Below, in pieces: positions 1 through 8,926 of a DNA stretch of 64,000 nt. A model generated the notes under the pieces. That model searched no databases. It was not told the DNA's origin and saw nothing but the letters and a program-made list of their open reading frames with translations. The stretch comes from Candidatus Segatella albertsiae (GTDB lineage Bacteria; Bacteroidota; Bacteroidia; Bacteroidales; Bacteroidaceae). A program made the translations under genes and the position numbers. Each line of letters starts with the position of its first letter. Position 1 is the stretch's first letter. The stretch spans positions 1 through 64,000 of the forward strand of contig DKCU01000123.1 of assembly GCA_002451555.1 (NCBI GenBank). Reading direction: 5' to 3'.

Positions 1-55
1 GCACTTTTTCAAGTGGACTCAACTATTAATTTTTAAATCCAAAATAAAAGACAAA

Positions 56-1312
56 ATGAAAAAGGTATTTAAAAGTGCAGTAATGCTCATGGCAGCCATT
101 ATGTTGCCTATGGGATTCACTTCTTGTAGCAGCGACAACAATGAGGGTGATGGTAGCGAGTATTCTAACAAGGCTTACGGTAATGCAGCCATCAATGCTT
201 GTACTGATGTCCAGACCAACTTGGCAAAAGCAAAACAAGCAATCCAGAACGCAAACCTTACAGCAGACCAAAAAACATATCTTGACAACTGCATCAAAGG
301 TTTCGTAAACGACGTAGTAATACCAACATACACTGAGCTAGGTACTGCCGTAGAAGAGATGCACACAGCATTGGGTACATTGTCTGAAACAGAGATTACT
401 CAGAAGAATGTAAATGATGCATGCACAGCCTTCAAGAAGGCACGTAAACTTTGGGAGCAAAGCGAGGCTTTCCTTGGTGGAGCTGCCAGTGACTTCAGCG
501 TTGACCCACACATCGATTCATGGCCATTGAACCGTACAGCTCTCTTGAGCTATTTCAAAAACCCTACAGCAGAAATCGATGACGAGTCTATCTTAGGTTT
601 CCACGCTCTTGAGTTCATCCTCTTCCGTGATGGCAACCCACGTAACGTATCAGAGTTCAAGGGCAATGATACTTACAAAGGATTCGAGAGCATCAGTGGT
701 GCAGACGAGTTGAAATATGCAGAAACAGTAATCGAAGACCTCTTGGCTCACGTATATGAATTGCAATGCTCATGGCAAGACACACCAGACGCAACACGTC
801 TTAATGTGGTAACAGCCAATGGTTTAGCTTACAGAACACAAAACTATAATAAGTCATATGGTTGGAATATCCAGAACTATGGTGACAATTTGAGTACTTT
901 CCCAACTTTGGAGGCTGCTCTTGAGCAAATTCTATCAGCAGACGAGGGTAGTGGTTTGGCCATTGCCAACGAGGTAGGAAACAAAAAGATTGCCAATCCA
1001 TTTACTTTGGGTGACATAAGCTATGTAGAGTCTCCTTATAGCTATAACTCCATCACTGATTTTCAGGATAACATCCGCAGTATTGAGAATGTATGGTATG
1101 GTGGACGCAATGGAGCATCTTCAAACCCAACATACAGCTTCCACAAATTCTTTGCACAGACAAATCCTACTGTAGGCAAAGCTGTAGAGGATGCTATCGC
1201 CAACGCTATCAATAACATTGGCAAGATGCCAAGCCCATTCGTGAAGTATGTCAGCGTACTTTGGAACAAGAACTTCGTTGACGCACCTCTTGTAGATTAC
1301 GGTGATGAGTAA
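56..1312 (+). CDS. Imelysin-family (M75-like) lipoprotein
   Basis: The 418-residue protein starts with a lipoprotein signal (basic MKK, hydrophobic stretch, then FTSCSS with the lipid-attachment Cys near residue 24), so it should be anchored in a membrane outside the cytoplasm. Residues 181-186 read GFHALE, the GxHxxE signature of imelysin-like proteins, followed by a helical C-terminal half. Family members are mostly linked to iron or metal uptake and few are shown to be proteases, so peptidase activity is not assumed. The next gene encodes a di-heme oxidoreductase, a pairing that fits an iron or redox role. The promoter must lie before the window or in its first 55 bases. The family call is firm; the function is inferred. 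Confidence 0.9.
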   Translation: MKKVFKSAVMLMAAIMLPMGFTSCSSDNNEGDGSEYSNKAYGNAAINACTDVQTNLAKAKQAIQNANLTADQKTYLDNCIKGFVNDVVIPTYTELGTAVEEMHTALGTLSETEITQKNVNDACTAFKKARKLWEQSEAFLGGAASDFSVDPHIDSWPLNRTALLSYFKNPTAEIDDESILGFHALEFILFRDGNPRNVSEFKGNDTYKGFESISGADELKYAETVIEDLLAHVYELQCSWQDTPDATRLNVVTANGLAYRTQNYNKSYGWNIQNYGDNLSTFPTLEAALEQILSADEGSGLAIANEVGNKKIANPFTLGDISYVESPYSYNSITDFQDNIRSIENVWYGGRNGASSNPTYSFHKFFAQTNPTVGKAVEDAIANAINNIGKMPSPFVKYVSVLWNKNFVDAPLVDYGDE

Positions 1313-1342
1313 TAAAAGCTCTAACGAATAATCAAACCAAGC

Positions 1343-1378
1343 GCATCTCACCATTTGCTTTAGTAAAAGGTGAGATGC
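1343..1378 (+). promoter_or_regulatory. Intercistronic hairpin
   Basis: GCATCTCACC (1343-1352) and its exact complement GGTGAGATGC (1369-1378) form a 10-bp stem with a 16-base loop between the imelysin and oxidoreductase genes. Only a weak T-rich stretch follows, so it may be a partial terminator or an mRNA-stabilising stem rather than a full stop. It covers the upstream in-frame ATG at 1375, which argues for the later start of the next gene. Confidence 0.5.
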
Positions 1379-1428
1379 AATTTGTGTTTAAATTGAATCT
1401 ATACAAAATACATTATAAATTGAAAATT

Positions 1429-3252
1429 ATGAACAATTTTAAGAATTTAAACAAAATGGCTATCATGGCATTATTGGTAGCCCCTACATTAGTAAGCTGT
1501 TCTTCCGATGACCCAGAACCAGACAACGGAGGTGGAGGTTTGGGTCCTTTGACACCGGGCAATACAGAGTTTGGAAAAGACATAGGTAATTTCACTGCCG
1601 CAGAATGGTTTCCTGGAGGTGAATTAGGAACCACAACCAACCGTAGCTACTCTGCCTCAACAGCTCCTGTAGATGGTGATGCCGACATGTTGGCAAGTTT
1701 CAACCGTGGTGAGGATATGTTTGAGAAAATTTACACAATCAACGATGCTCCACGCAAAGGCTTGGGTCCGGCATGGGTTCGCAATAGCTGTATCAAGTGT
1801 CACCCATCATACGGCCATGGCAAGCGTCAGACAGAGAACCAAGGCTACAAGGCTTCTTCTGATGACAACGGCTACCTGCTCGTAGTCTATCATCCTGAGC
1901 ATGCCACCACTTCTGATGGTGTGGAATACACTACCAATAATTCAGACTATATTTCAGAGGTTACAGGTATGCCACAAACAGCAGCCATGGCACCTTTCAA
2001 AGCTCCTATCGAGGAAAGTGGCATACATCTCTCTTGGCCTACCGTAACCGAAATGCCAAGTGGATTGGCAGAATATGCAGGCAATGGTACATTCAAATTC
2101 CCTGACGGAGAGACATTCAGTCTCATCTATCCAGAAATAACCATTGACGAGAGTGCATTCAACACCAATCCTAAACCATCCAACTATGAGGTTCGCTTGG
2201 AGTCAACCATCGGTATATATGGCACAGGTTTGCTTGATGCCATCGACCAAGACGACATGAAGAAACAGTATCAGTCTGAGGCAGCTGTTGGTGTAGAGTT
2301 AAACGAATTGATGTGGAATAAAGCCGCAAATGATTGGGCTGAAAAGGCATGGTACAGCCTGGCAGACGGCACAAAGAAAATCAAGAAATTCACCTATGCC
2401 ATGACTCGTGCTTCCTTGCAGGATGGTCCTGGCGCAAATGCTATTTGGAACATCACGAACGTGACACGTTCAGACCGCCACTATCTCTACACAACTCCAG
2501 CATGGGCTAAGGCAATGTCAGAAGATAATGACGTAATCAGCTACATCAAGGCAAACGGAAAAGACGAAACTTCCATCCTTCACCCTTATTGGGCTGATGG
2601 TACCGACGCAGGTATCGCCAATCGTATCAATGAGATTTTGGGCGGTAAACCTAACCACTCCAACACAGAAGCCTTCGAGAAGTATCTATGGAAGGGTGCG
2701 CCTTACAATGGCGAGGAAGAGCAGAGTGACAAGGACTACTATGACTTCATGGTTTGGCATCGTGGCTTGGCAGTGCCTGCTGCTCGTGATCTTGGTAATG
2801 CGCAGGTACAACGTGGTAAGGAAATCTTCAACCAAATCGGTTGCCAATACTGCCACCGTCCATCGTGGAAAACTGGAGCAGACAACTACTGGGTTGATAA
2901 CGCCATCAAGGCATACGCTCAGAAAATTGGCAAAGACCCTAACACCATGTTGCCTAAATACGCCAACCAAACTATTTGGCCATACACAGACTTGGTACAG
3001 CACCGTTTGTTCATGAAGAACGACATTCGTACAGGTTGGTGTCGCACCACTCCACTTTGGGGTCGTGGTTTGTCTCGACAGCTCACAGGAGCCGACGACC
3101 GTTTGCACGACTGTCGTGCTCGCACTGTCATAGAGGCCATTATGTGGCATGGCTACAGCAAAGACAGCCAGGCTTTCAATGCTACCAAGAAGTTCTACAA
3201 CTTGCCAAAAGCAGATCGTGACGCAGTTGTTGCGTTCATCAACGCAATCTAA
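1429..3252 (+). CDS. Di-heme oxidoreductase (DHOR/DUF1111-like) lipoprotein
   Basis: Starting at ATG 1429 gives 607 residues with a lipoprotein signal ending in LVSCSS. The longer start at 1375 puts an extra unneeded stretch before the signal and lies in a hairpin, so it is rejected. Two haem c-binding motifs are visible: CIKCH at about residue 121 and CQYCH at about residue 472. The spacing and the conserved stretch around the second haem (WCRTTPLWGRG, LHDCRA) match the di-heme 'thiol oxidoreductase' family. It should carry out periplasmic or surface electron transfer; the substrate is unknown. Haem attachment needs a cytochrome c assembly system, and CcsBA is encoded less than 1 kb downstream. 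It is probably co-transcribed with the imelysin gene. Confidence 0.88.
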   Translation: MNNFKNLNKMAIMALLVAPTLVSCSSDDPEPDNGGGGLGPLTPGNTEFGKDIGNFTAAEWFPGGELGTTTNRSYSASTAPVDGDADMLASFNRGEDMFEKIYTINDAPRKGLGPAWVRNSCIKCHPSYGHGKRQTENQGYKASSDDNGYLLVVYHPEHATTSDGVEYTTNNSDYISEVTGMPQTAAMAPFKAPIEESGIHLSWPTVTEMPSGLAEYAGNGTFKFPDGETFSLIYPEITIDESAFNTNPKPSNYEVRLESTIGIYGTGLLDAIDQDDMKKQYQSEAAVGVELNELMWNKAANDWAEKAWYSLADGTKKIKKFTYAMTRASLQDGPGANAIWNITNVTRSDRHYLYTTPAWAKAMSEDNDVISYIKANGKDETSILHPYWADGTDAGIANRINEILGGKPNHSNTEAFEKYLWKGAPYNGEEEQSDKDYYDFMVWHRGLAVPAARDLGNAQVQRGKEIFNQIGCQYCHRPSWKTGADNYWVDNAIKAYAQKIGKDPNTMLPKYANQTIWPYTDLVQHRLFMKNDIRTGWCRTTPLWGRGLSRQLTGADDRLHDCRARTVIEAIMWHGYSKDSQAFNATKKFYNLPKADRDAVVAFINAI

Positions 3253-3281
3253 TGTGATTTTCACATAACACGATGATAATC

Positions 3282-3324
3282 AAGCCGTCCAGTACCTAAG
3301 CGATACTGGACGGCTTCCTTTTTT
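3282..3324 (+). terminator. Rho-independent terminator after the oxidoreductase gene
   Basis: AAGCCGTCCAGTA (3282-3294) pairs perfectly with TACTGGACGGCTT (3304-3316), followed by CCTTTTTT. It closes the imelysin-oxidoreductase transcript and separates it from the toxin-antitoxin pair. Confidence 0.9.
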
Positions 3325-3352
3325 CACTGCATACAAGAAATATCCCTAAAAG

Positions 3353-3384
3353 TTTGCATATTCAAGAATAAAGTCGTAACTTTG
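3353..3384 (+). promoter_or_regulatory. Bacteroidota promoter of the toxin-antitoxin pair
   Basis: A TTTG -33 box (3353-3356), a 20-bp spacer and a TAACTTTG -7 box (3377-3384) match the Bacteroidota sigma-ABfr consensus exactly. The predicted start near 3390 leaves a leader of about 36 bases with AGAAGGAAA ahead of the antitoxin ATG. Confidence 0.85.
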
Positions 3385-3426
3385 CAGCAGAAGTTATTAA
3401 TCATTCAAAAATAGAAGGAAACAGTT

Positions 3427-3606
3427 ATGGCAAGACCTATCAGAGAAACGCCGATACTCTACGGCAAGAACGCAGAACGCTTCATGGAAAATATGAAGCG
3501 AGTAGAAAATATGAGTGAAGAACAACGAAAGGCAAATCGTGACAAAGCAAGAGCTGCTTACGAAAGTTTAATTGATCATGTTATTTTCGCCAAAGATAGA
3601 GCATAA
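3427..3606 (+). CDS. Small antitoxin-like protein of a GNAT toxin-antitoxin pair
   Basis: This 59-residue ORF begins MARPIRETPILYGKNAERF and is rich in charged helical residues in its second half (EEQRKANRDKARAAYESL). Its stop overlaps the ATG of the following GNAT gene in a TAATG junction, the classic sign of translational coupling. It has its own strong promoter and an AGAAGGAAA ribosome site. Short proteins of this form precede GNAT genes in many Bacteroidales and are read as antitoxins. No DNA-binding fold is obvious by eye. The gene is real on coding and context grounds; the antitoxin role is inferred. Confidence 0.75.
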   Translation: MARPIRETPILYGKNAERFMENMKRVENMSEEQRKANRDKARAAYESLIDHVIFAKDRA

Positions 3607-4115
3607 TGGATTTAGTAGAATTTATAAAGGAAGAGGACATAAAGCCATTCGATTGCGGAGATACCGACTTGAATGGCTTTCTTGTTGAAGATGCTATAGC
3701 TTTTCATCATAAACACATAGGTAAAACTTTTATGCTCAAAGAACAAGATGATATTGTAGCATATTTTTGCTTGCTTAATGACAAAATTACAAAATTAGAA
3801 GCTTCTAATAGTTCGTGGAAAAAAGTAAAAAAGCTTTTTCCACATAACAAACATTTTAGCAGCTATCCTGCTATTAAGATTGGAAGACTTGCAGTTTCTG
3901 TCAAATATAGGCACGAAGGCATTGGAAGCAAATTACTTGATATCATAAAGCATTGTCTTTACGAAAACAATTATTACTCAGACTTCCGTTTTCTTACTGT
4001 TGATGCTTATCTCTCGGCAATTCCTTTTTATGAAAAGAATGACTTTAGATTTCTTGACGCAGAAGATAAAAACAAACATACACGACTTATGTATTTTGAC
4101 ATGCTCGAAATGTAA
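3606..4115 (+). CDS. GNAT acetyltransferase, likely toxin
   Basis: The 169-residue protein has the GNAT acetyl-CoA site: strand IGRLAVSV, then RHEGIG at residues 102-107 (Q/RxxGxG/A motif A) and a helix. The later segment VDAYLSAIPFYEKNDF contains Tyr142, placed like the catalytic Tyr of TacT-type toxins that acetylate charged tRNAs. The start overlaps the antitoxin stop by one base. The DNA is visibly more AT-rich than ccsBA just downstream, which suggests an acquired module. The gap to ccsBA is only 12 bases, so ccsBA may depend on read-through from this promoter. GNAT is certain; toxin activity is inferred. Confidence 0.8.
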   Translation: MDLVEFIKEEDIKPFDCGDTDLNGFLVEDAIAFHHKHIGKTFMLKEQDDIVAYFCLLNDKITKLEASNSSWKKVKKLFPHNKHFSSYPAIKIGRLAVSVKYRHEGIGSKLLDIIKHCLYENNYYSDFRFLTVDAYLSAIPFYEKNDFRFLDAEDKNKHTRLMYFDMLEM

Positions 4116-4127
4116 AATACAATTTTT

Positions 4128-6392
4128 ATGGTAAAAAAGATTATATTCATCCTTTACATCCTTGTGCTCGTTTGTATGGCTACCGCAACAATCGTGGAGA
4201 AAAGCCAGGGCACGGATTATGTGCATGCCCACTATTACGGGGCATGGTGGTTTATATTGATTTGGGCAGCACTCGCAGCCCTCGGTGCTTTCTATATCAT
4301 TAAGCGGAAAGTGAAGTGCGCCTCTACGCAGACGCTTCACCTTTCCTTCCTCATCATTCTTGCCGGGGCTTTGCTCACGCATGTCTCAGCCAAACGAGGC
4401 ATGATTCACCTACGCATCAACCAGCCTGTCAACACTTATATGGCTAGCGATGAAGAGCAGGGAATGAAGGAAGAGAAACTACCTTTCTCGCTCTGCCTAC
4501 AGAAGTTTGAGGCAAAGATGCACGATGGCACCAATGCCGTGGCTGACTATTCCTCCAAGTTCATCGTGATGGACGGCAATGAGAAGAGCGAGGGCGAGGT
4601 GTCGATGAACAACATCTACTTGCATCGTTCCTATCGACTCTACCAGTCCTCCTATGATGAGGACGGCAAGGGAAGCGTACTCGCCATCAACGCCGACCCT
4701 TACGGAATTCCTGTCACTTACACAGGATATGCGCTTCTTTTCATCTCCTTGGTTTGGATGCTCATTGACCCTAGGGGAGGGTATCGCAAACTCTTGAAGA
4801 GTCCGCTGTTGAAGAAGGGAGCTTTGATAATAGCCCTTATTCTCAGTCTTGGCAATGTTCAGACAGCAAAGGCTGAATCTTTTTCAGAAAATCTTCAGAA
4901 CGCCGTACTCCCTAAGGAAACTGCAGAGAAGTTTGGCGAACTCAACATTCTCTACAACGACCGCATTTGTCCGGTACAGACTTTTGCCCTCGACTTCTGT
5001 AAGAAGATATATGGTGCTCGCAATTACCAAGGCATGACTGCCGAACAGGTACTCTCTGGTTGGGTATTCTATGGCAATGTATGGGCTAACGAGCCTTTCA
5101 TCAAAATCAAGAGCGGAGAGATGAAGACGGCGATGAACTTGCCAGACTATGCTTCACTGAATAGTTTCTTCAATAGAGACATGGGTGGTTACACCATCGG
5201 ACAGTATGTTCAGGAATATTACAACGGACAGCAGGACAAATTCCACCAGCAAGCAGCCGACATCGACGGCAAGATTCAGATTATCATGGAACTGCGCCAA
5301 GGCATCTCTCTGAAGGTATTGCCTTATACATTCACCAAGAACGTGAAAGCTACCAAGGACCATCCTTTCATCAAGGCGGGCACCACTACTTGGTTTTCGC
5401 CGGTAGATAAGTTGCCTCTCGCAGTAGAACATCAGCACGCACTCTATATCAAGAACGTGTTCTCATTGCTCTATGGCGATGTGAAAGCAAGAAACATCGA
5501 CCGTGTGAATGTGTTCTTCGACAAGATGAAAAAGTATCAGGAGGTAAGCGGCGGCAACTCACTGCCAAGTAAGACTCAATACAAGGCAGAGCAAATCAAC
5601 AACGCCTTCCCATTCGCCACCATCCTCTTTATGGTGAACCTCACCTTGGGCTTTGTCTCCCTCTTCTACACCATCTATCGCATGACAAAGAATCGCCAAG
5701 TGAAAGCTTTGGATATCGCCTTGCCAATCTTGCTCTGCGTTTCCTTCCTTTCCCTGACCTTCGGTTTGGCCCTGAGATGGATTATCAGCGGCAATGTTCC
5801 GATGTCGAATGGTTACGAAAGCATGTTGACCGTGGCATGGTTTGTGATGCTCATCAGCATCTTGATGCAGTTCCGTCTCCGTATCGTGATGGTATTCGGC
5901 TTCTTGCTTTCGGGCTTCTTCCTCTTGGTGAGCCACATCAACCAGATGGATCCAACCATCGGACAGATGATGCCTGTACTGAACAGTCCATTGTTGAGCA
6001 TCCACGTAAGCATCATCATGATGAGCTACGCACTGCTGTCCCTGACCTTCATCTGTGGTCTGATGGGCGTCTTTCTTCGCTCTCATGGCGAAGATTTGCA
6101 AGCATTGAGCCGTATCTTCCTCTACCCTGCCCTCACAGCTATGGGCTTCGGCATCTTCATCGGAGCCATCTGGGCAAACGTAAGCTGGGGCAACTACTGG
6201 AGCTGGGACAGCAAAGAGACCTGGGCGCTCATCACCTTCATGATATATGCCGTGGTAGTGCATACACAGAGCTTGCCAATCTTCCGCAAGCCACTCACCT
6301 ACCACATCTATATCACCCTTGCCTTCCTGAGCATCGTGATGACCTATTTCGGAGTCAATTACTTCCTCACGGGAATGCATTCTTACGCATAA
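4128..6392 (+). CDS. ccsBA: Cytochrome c biogenesis protein, fused ResB/CcsA type (CcsBA)
   Basis: The 754-residue integral membrane protein joins an N-terminal ResB-like half (membrane helices near residues 1-25, 37-58, 67-85 and 190-210, with a soluble extracytoplasmic part between and after them) to a C-terminal CcsA half with about eight helices. The haem-handling WWD motif is present as WGNYWSWDSKETW near residues 683-695. Flanking His residues sit in VSHINQ, SIHVS and VVHTQ. System II proteins carry haem across the membrane and join it to CxxCH cysteines. The di-heme oxidoreductase 0.9 kb upstream is an obvious client. No separate promoter was seen in the 12-base gap after the GNAT gene. 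Confidence 0.93.
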   Translation: MVKKIIFILYILVLVCMATATIVEKSQGTDYVHAHYYGAWWFILIWAALAALGAFYIIKRKVKCASTQTLHLSFLIILAGALLTHVSAKRGMIHLRINQPVNTYMASDEEQGMKEEKLPFSLCLQKFEAKMHDGTNAVADYSSKFIVMDGNEKSEGEVSMNNIYLHRSYRLYQSSYDEDGKGSVLAINADPYGIPVTYTGYALLFISLVWMLIDPRGGYRKLLKSPLLKKGALIIALILSLGNVQTAKAESFSENLQNAVLPKETAEKFGELNILYNDRICPVQTFALDFCKKIYGARNYQGMTAEQVLSGWVFYGNVWANEPFIKIKSGEMKTAMNLPDYASLNSFFNRDMGGYTIGQYVQEYYNGQQDKFHQQAADIDGKIQIIMELRQGISLKVLPYTFTKNVKATKDHPFIKAGTTTWFSPVDKLPLAVEHQHALYIKNVFSLLYGDVKARNIDRVNVFFDKMKKYQEVSGGNSLPSKTQYKAEQINNAFPFATILFMVNLTLGFVSLFYTIYRMTKNRQVKALDIALPILLCVSFLSLTFGLALRWIISGNVPMSNGYESMLTVAWFVMLISILMQFRLRIVMVFGFLLSGFFLLVSHINQMDPTIGQMMPVLNSPLLSIHVSIIMMSYALLSLTFICGLMGVFLRSHGEDLQALSRIFLYPALTAMGFGIFIGAIWANVSWGNYWSWDSKETWALITFMIYAVVVHTQSLPIFRKPLTYHIYITLAFLSIVMTYFGVNYFLTGMHSYA

Positions 6393-6428
6393 GTTCACGA
6401 TGTTTAGAACAAAGCGCAACACCCCACT

Positions 6429-6517
6429 TTAAAGAAGCGCATCTATAGACCTTAACAAAGCGCATCATTAACACCTATAGATGCGCTTCTTTAACACCTA
6501 TAGATGCGCTTCTTTAA
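6429..6517. repeat. Three-copy 20-bp palindromic repeat cluster
   Basis: CTATAGATGCGCTTCTTTAA occurs twice in direct orientation (6475-6494 and 6498-6517, period 23) and once inverted (6429-6448), all three perfect. The inverted copy can pair with either direct copy, giving two competing 20-bp stems. A partial AACAAAGCGCATC copy lies between them. The cluster sits between convergent ccsBA and rny and may act as a terminator or mRNA-end structure. The function is unknown. Confidence 0.85.
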
Positions 6518-6599
6518 GATAGGTCGCTTCACATCTACAAATCTGGACTAATATGGGGACAAATATATACTGTAAAAATAAGCAAATGCTATCAAACAA

Positions 6600-6629
6600 A
6601 AGCCGCTTCCCTAAGAAGGAAAGCGGCTT
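6600..6629 (-). terminator. Probable terminator of the zapA-rny operon
   Basis: AAGCCGCTT (6600-6608) pairs with AAGCGGCTT (6621-6629), and a further CC/GG pairing with one bulge extends the stem. A short T-rich stretch follows on the minus strand, just beyond the rny stop. Confidence 0.7.
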
Positions 6630-6666
6630 ATATATTTAATATTAAATTATTTTTTTCGCAAGTTCA

Positions 6667-8202
6667 CTATTTTGCATAGGCAACACTACGAGTCTCACGG
6701 ATGACCGTAATCTTCACCTGGCCAGGATAAGTCATCTCATTCTGAATCTTGGTTGCAATCTCATCAGAGAGCTTTGTACTCTCCTCATCGCTCATCTTGT
6801 CGGCACCGACAATGACACGAAGCTCACGACCAGCCTGAATAGCATAGGTCTTGGTTACACCAGGATAACTCATGGCAATTGCCTCCAGGTCATTGAGACG
6901 CTTGATGTAGGCCTCCACAATCTCACGACGTGCACCTGGACGTGCACCAGAGATGGCATCGCAAACCTGTACGATTGGAGCCAACAAGGTATTCATCTCC
7001 ATCTCATCGTGGTGTGCACCGATAGCATTCACGATGTCTGGCTTCTCCTTGTACTTCTCAGCAATCTTGGCACCATACAATGCGTGTGGCAATTCGCTCT
7101 CCTCGTCTGGCACCTTACCTATATCGTGCAACAAACCTGCACGTTTAGCCTTCTTAGGGTTTAAGCCTAACTCAGAAGCCATCACAGCACAGAGGTTAGC
7201 GGTCTCACGAGCATGCTGCAAGAGGTTCTGACCATAAGAAGAACGATATTTCATCTTACCAATGATACGAACCAACTCAGGATGCAAGCCGTGGATACCC
7301 AAGTCAATGGCTGTACGCTTACCCGTCTCGATAATCTCATTCTCCAACTGCTTCTTTACCTTGGCTACAACTTCCTCAATACGTGCCGGATGAATACGAC
7401 CATCAGCCACCAGCTGATGGAGTGCCAAACGACAAACTTCACGGCGAATTGGGTCGAAAGCAGAGATAACGATAGCCTCAGGAGTATCATCCACTACGAT
7501 TTCCACACCTGTAGCAGCCTCAAGAGCACGGATATTACGACCTTCACGACCGATGATACGACCCTTCACTTCGTCATTGTCGATATGGAACACACTGACA
7601 GAGTTCTCGATGGCAGTCTCAGTCGCAACACGCTGGATGGTCTGAATGACAATTTTCTTTGCCTGCTGGTTAGCATTCATCTTGGCATCGTCCATAATCT
7701 CATTGATATAGCTTGCGGCATCCAGACGAGCCTGATCTTTCAAACTTTCCACAAGACGGTTCTTTGCTTCCTCAGCACTTAGTCCCGAGAGTTCCTCGAG
7801 CTTAGCCTGCTCCTGCTTTTGCATTTTCTCCAACTCCTGTTGCTTAACACCCAAGAGTTTCTTCTCGTTCTCCACACGCTGTTGGCTTTGTTCAACCTCC
7901 TGTTTGCGGCGTCCCAATTCCTCCTGACGTTGATTTAATGAAATCTCACGTTGCTTGAGCTTATTCTCACTCTGTTGGATGCGAGAGTTGCGCTGCTGCA
8001 CCTCCTTTTCCAATTCAGCTTTTTTATTGAGGAATTTCTCCTTGACTTCGAGAAGTTTCTTTTCTTTTACTACTTCAGCCTCCTTATTGGCGGCCTCAAT
8101 CATTTCATTATATTTTCCCTTAATGACATAACGGAAAATGAAAAACCCTGCAGCACCACCTAAAACGAGGGCTACGAGAGCAGCAATTATTGTTACTACC
8201 AT
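6667..8202 (-). CDS. rny: Ribonuclease Y
   Basis: At 511 residues this is the normal length for RNase Y, the membrane-anchored endoribonuclease that starts mRNA decay. An N-terminal membrane helix ([15 protein letters not shown] onwards) is followed by a long charged coiled coil (residues about 35-165), a KH RNA-binding domain with [15 protein letters not shown], and an HD domain with HDIGK and the metal-binding GAHHDE region. It is the last gene of a minus-strand group with zapA and a coiled-coil gene, 28 bases after zapA, and is probably co-transcribed from the promoter at 8854-8885. Confidence 0.97.
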   Translation of the reverse strand: MVVTIIAALVALVLGGAAGFFIFRYVIKGKYNEMIEAANKEAEVVKEKKLLEVKEKFLNKKAELEKEVQQRNSRIQQSENKLKQREISLNQRQEELGRRKQEVEQSQQRVENEKKLLGVKQQELEKMQKQEQAKLEELSGLSAEEAKNRLVESLKDQARLDAASYINEIMDDAKMNANQQAKKIVIQTIQRVATETAIENSVSVFHIDNDEVKGRIIGREGRNIRALEAATGVEIVVDDTPEAIVISAFDPIRREVCRLALHQLVADGRIHPARIEEVVAKVKKQLENEIIETGKRTAIDLGIHGLHPELVRIIGKMKYRSSYGQNLLQHARETANLCAVMASELGLNPKKAKRAGLLHDIGKVPDEESELPHALYGAKIAEKYKEKPDIVNAIGAHHDEMEMNTLLAPIVQVCDAISGARPGARREIVEAYIKRLNDLEAIAMSYPGVTKTYAIQAGRELRVIVGADKMSDEESTKLSDEIATKIQNEMTYPGQVKITVIRETRSVAYAK

Positions 8203-8230
8203 TATATTATTATGTATTATATTAATATTC

Positions 8231-8530
8231 TCATTTTAAAGCGTCTTCAATTTCGGCAGTCAGTTTTGCGAGAATATTATTATAAGGTTCAGTATCATTA
8301 CGTCCTGACTCCTTTTCGAAACGCAACGCTATGTCAAGGAGAGCCATATAAAGAATCTCCTTATCGCTTTTACGTCCCTTGAAGATTTTCGTATATGAGT
8401 TTACAATCTCGTCAATCAACTTAGCTGACTTGCGATAATACTCCTCGTCCTCCCTTGGTATTCTCACGGAGAGTTCGGTATCATATACATGCAATCTTAT
8501 TTGTAATTTCTCTTCTGTCTGATCTGCCAT
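8231..8530 (-). CDS. zapA: Cell division protein ZapA
   Basis: The 99-residue protein fits ZapA in length and layout: an N-terminal strand region ([31 protein letters not shown]) and a C-terminal helix for coiled-coil dimerisation. ZapA binds FtsZ and bundles protofilaments at the division ring. It lies 11 bases after a small coiled-coil gene, an arrangement like ZapA with a ZapB-type partner, and directly before rny. Confidence 0.88.
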   Translation of the reverse strand: MADQTEEKLQIRLHVYDTELSVRIPREDEEYYRKSAKLIDEIVNSYTKIFKGRKSDKEILYMALLDIALRFEKESGRNDTEPYNNILAKLTAEIEDALK

Positions 8531-8541
8531 AATGCTTCTTG

Positions 8542-8835
8542 TTATTGATCACTCAGTAAGGTTATGCACTTGTTTACATCCCTAATAAGCTTAGCTATTT
8601 TCTTTTGGGTAGCCTCCATATCATTATCTGAAATGGTCATCATCTTGGCCATCTTGAGACTATTGTAATCATGCTCTGCCTGAGTTAACTTCTCCTCCAA
8701 TTGCTTAATTTTGGCATCACGCTCATCAACCATAGAATACAACTCAAGATTCTCCTGTTTGATTTCCTCAAACTTGAGTATCATTTGTCGCACTCTCGTT
8801 GCAAACGTATTGATGGTTTTCTCATTAGCACTCAT
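8542..8835 (-). CDS. Small coiled-coil protein upstream of zapA
   Basis: This 97-residue protein is nearly all predicted helix with heptad-like spacing (IKQENLELYSMVDERDAKIK and the following QLEEKLTQAEHD). It has no signal or membrane segment. Its place as first gene of the zapA-rny operon and its size suggest a division-associated coiled-coil protein comparable in style to ZapB, but no sequence-specific evidence shows homology. The promoter at 8854-8885 lies just upstream. Confidence 0.75.
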   Translation of the reverse strand: MSANEKTINTFATRVRQMILKFEEIKQENLELYSMVDERDAKIKQLEEKLTQAEHDYNSLKMAKMMTISDNDMEATQKKIAKLIRDVNKCITLLSDQ

Positions 8836-8853
8836 TACACTTCTTTTTGGCTA

Positions 8854-8885
8854 CAAATATAAGGGAATATTCCGAGATTAGCAAA
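8854..8885 (-). promoter_or_regulatory. Promoter of the coiled-coil/zapA/rny operon
   Basis: Read on the minus strand, TTTG (8885-8882), a 20-bp spacer and TATATTTG (8861-8854) match the Bacteroidota consensus. The expected start is near 8848, about 13 bases before the first ATG. Confidence 0.85.
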
Positions 8886-8926
8886 AAATCCCTCATATTT
8901 TTATTAAATTTAATGAAAAAGCGTCA

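Noticed and set aside
5559..6422. 287-codon minus-strand ORF opposite ccsBA
   Set aside because: His/Glu/Asp-rich composition is typical of the reverse of membrane-protein codons; ccsBA is the real gene.
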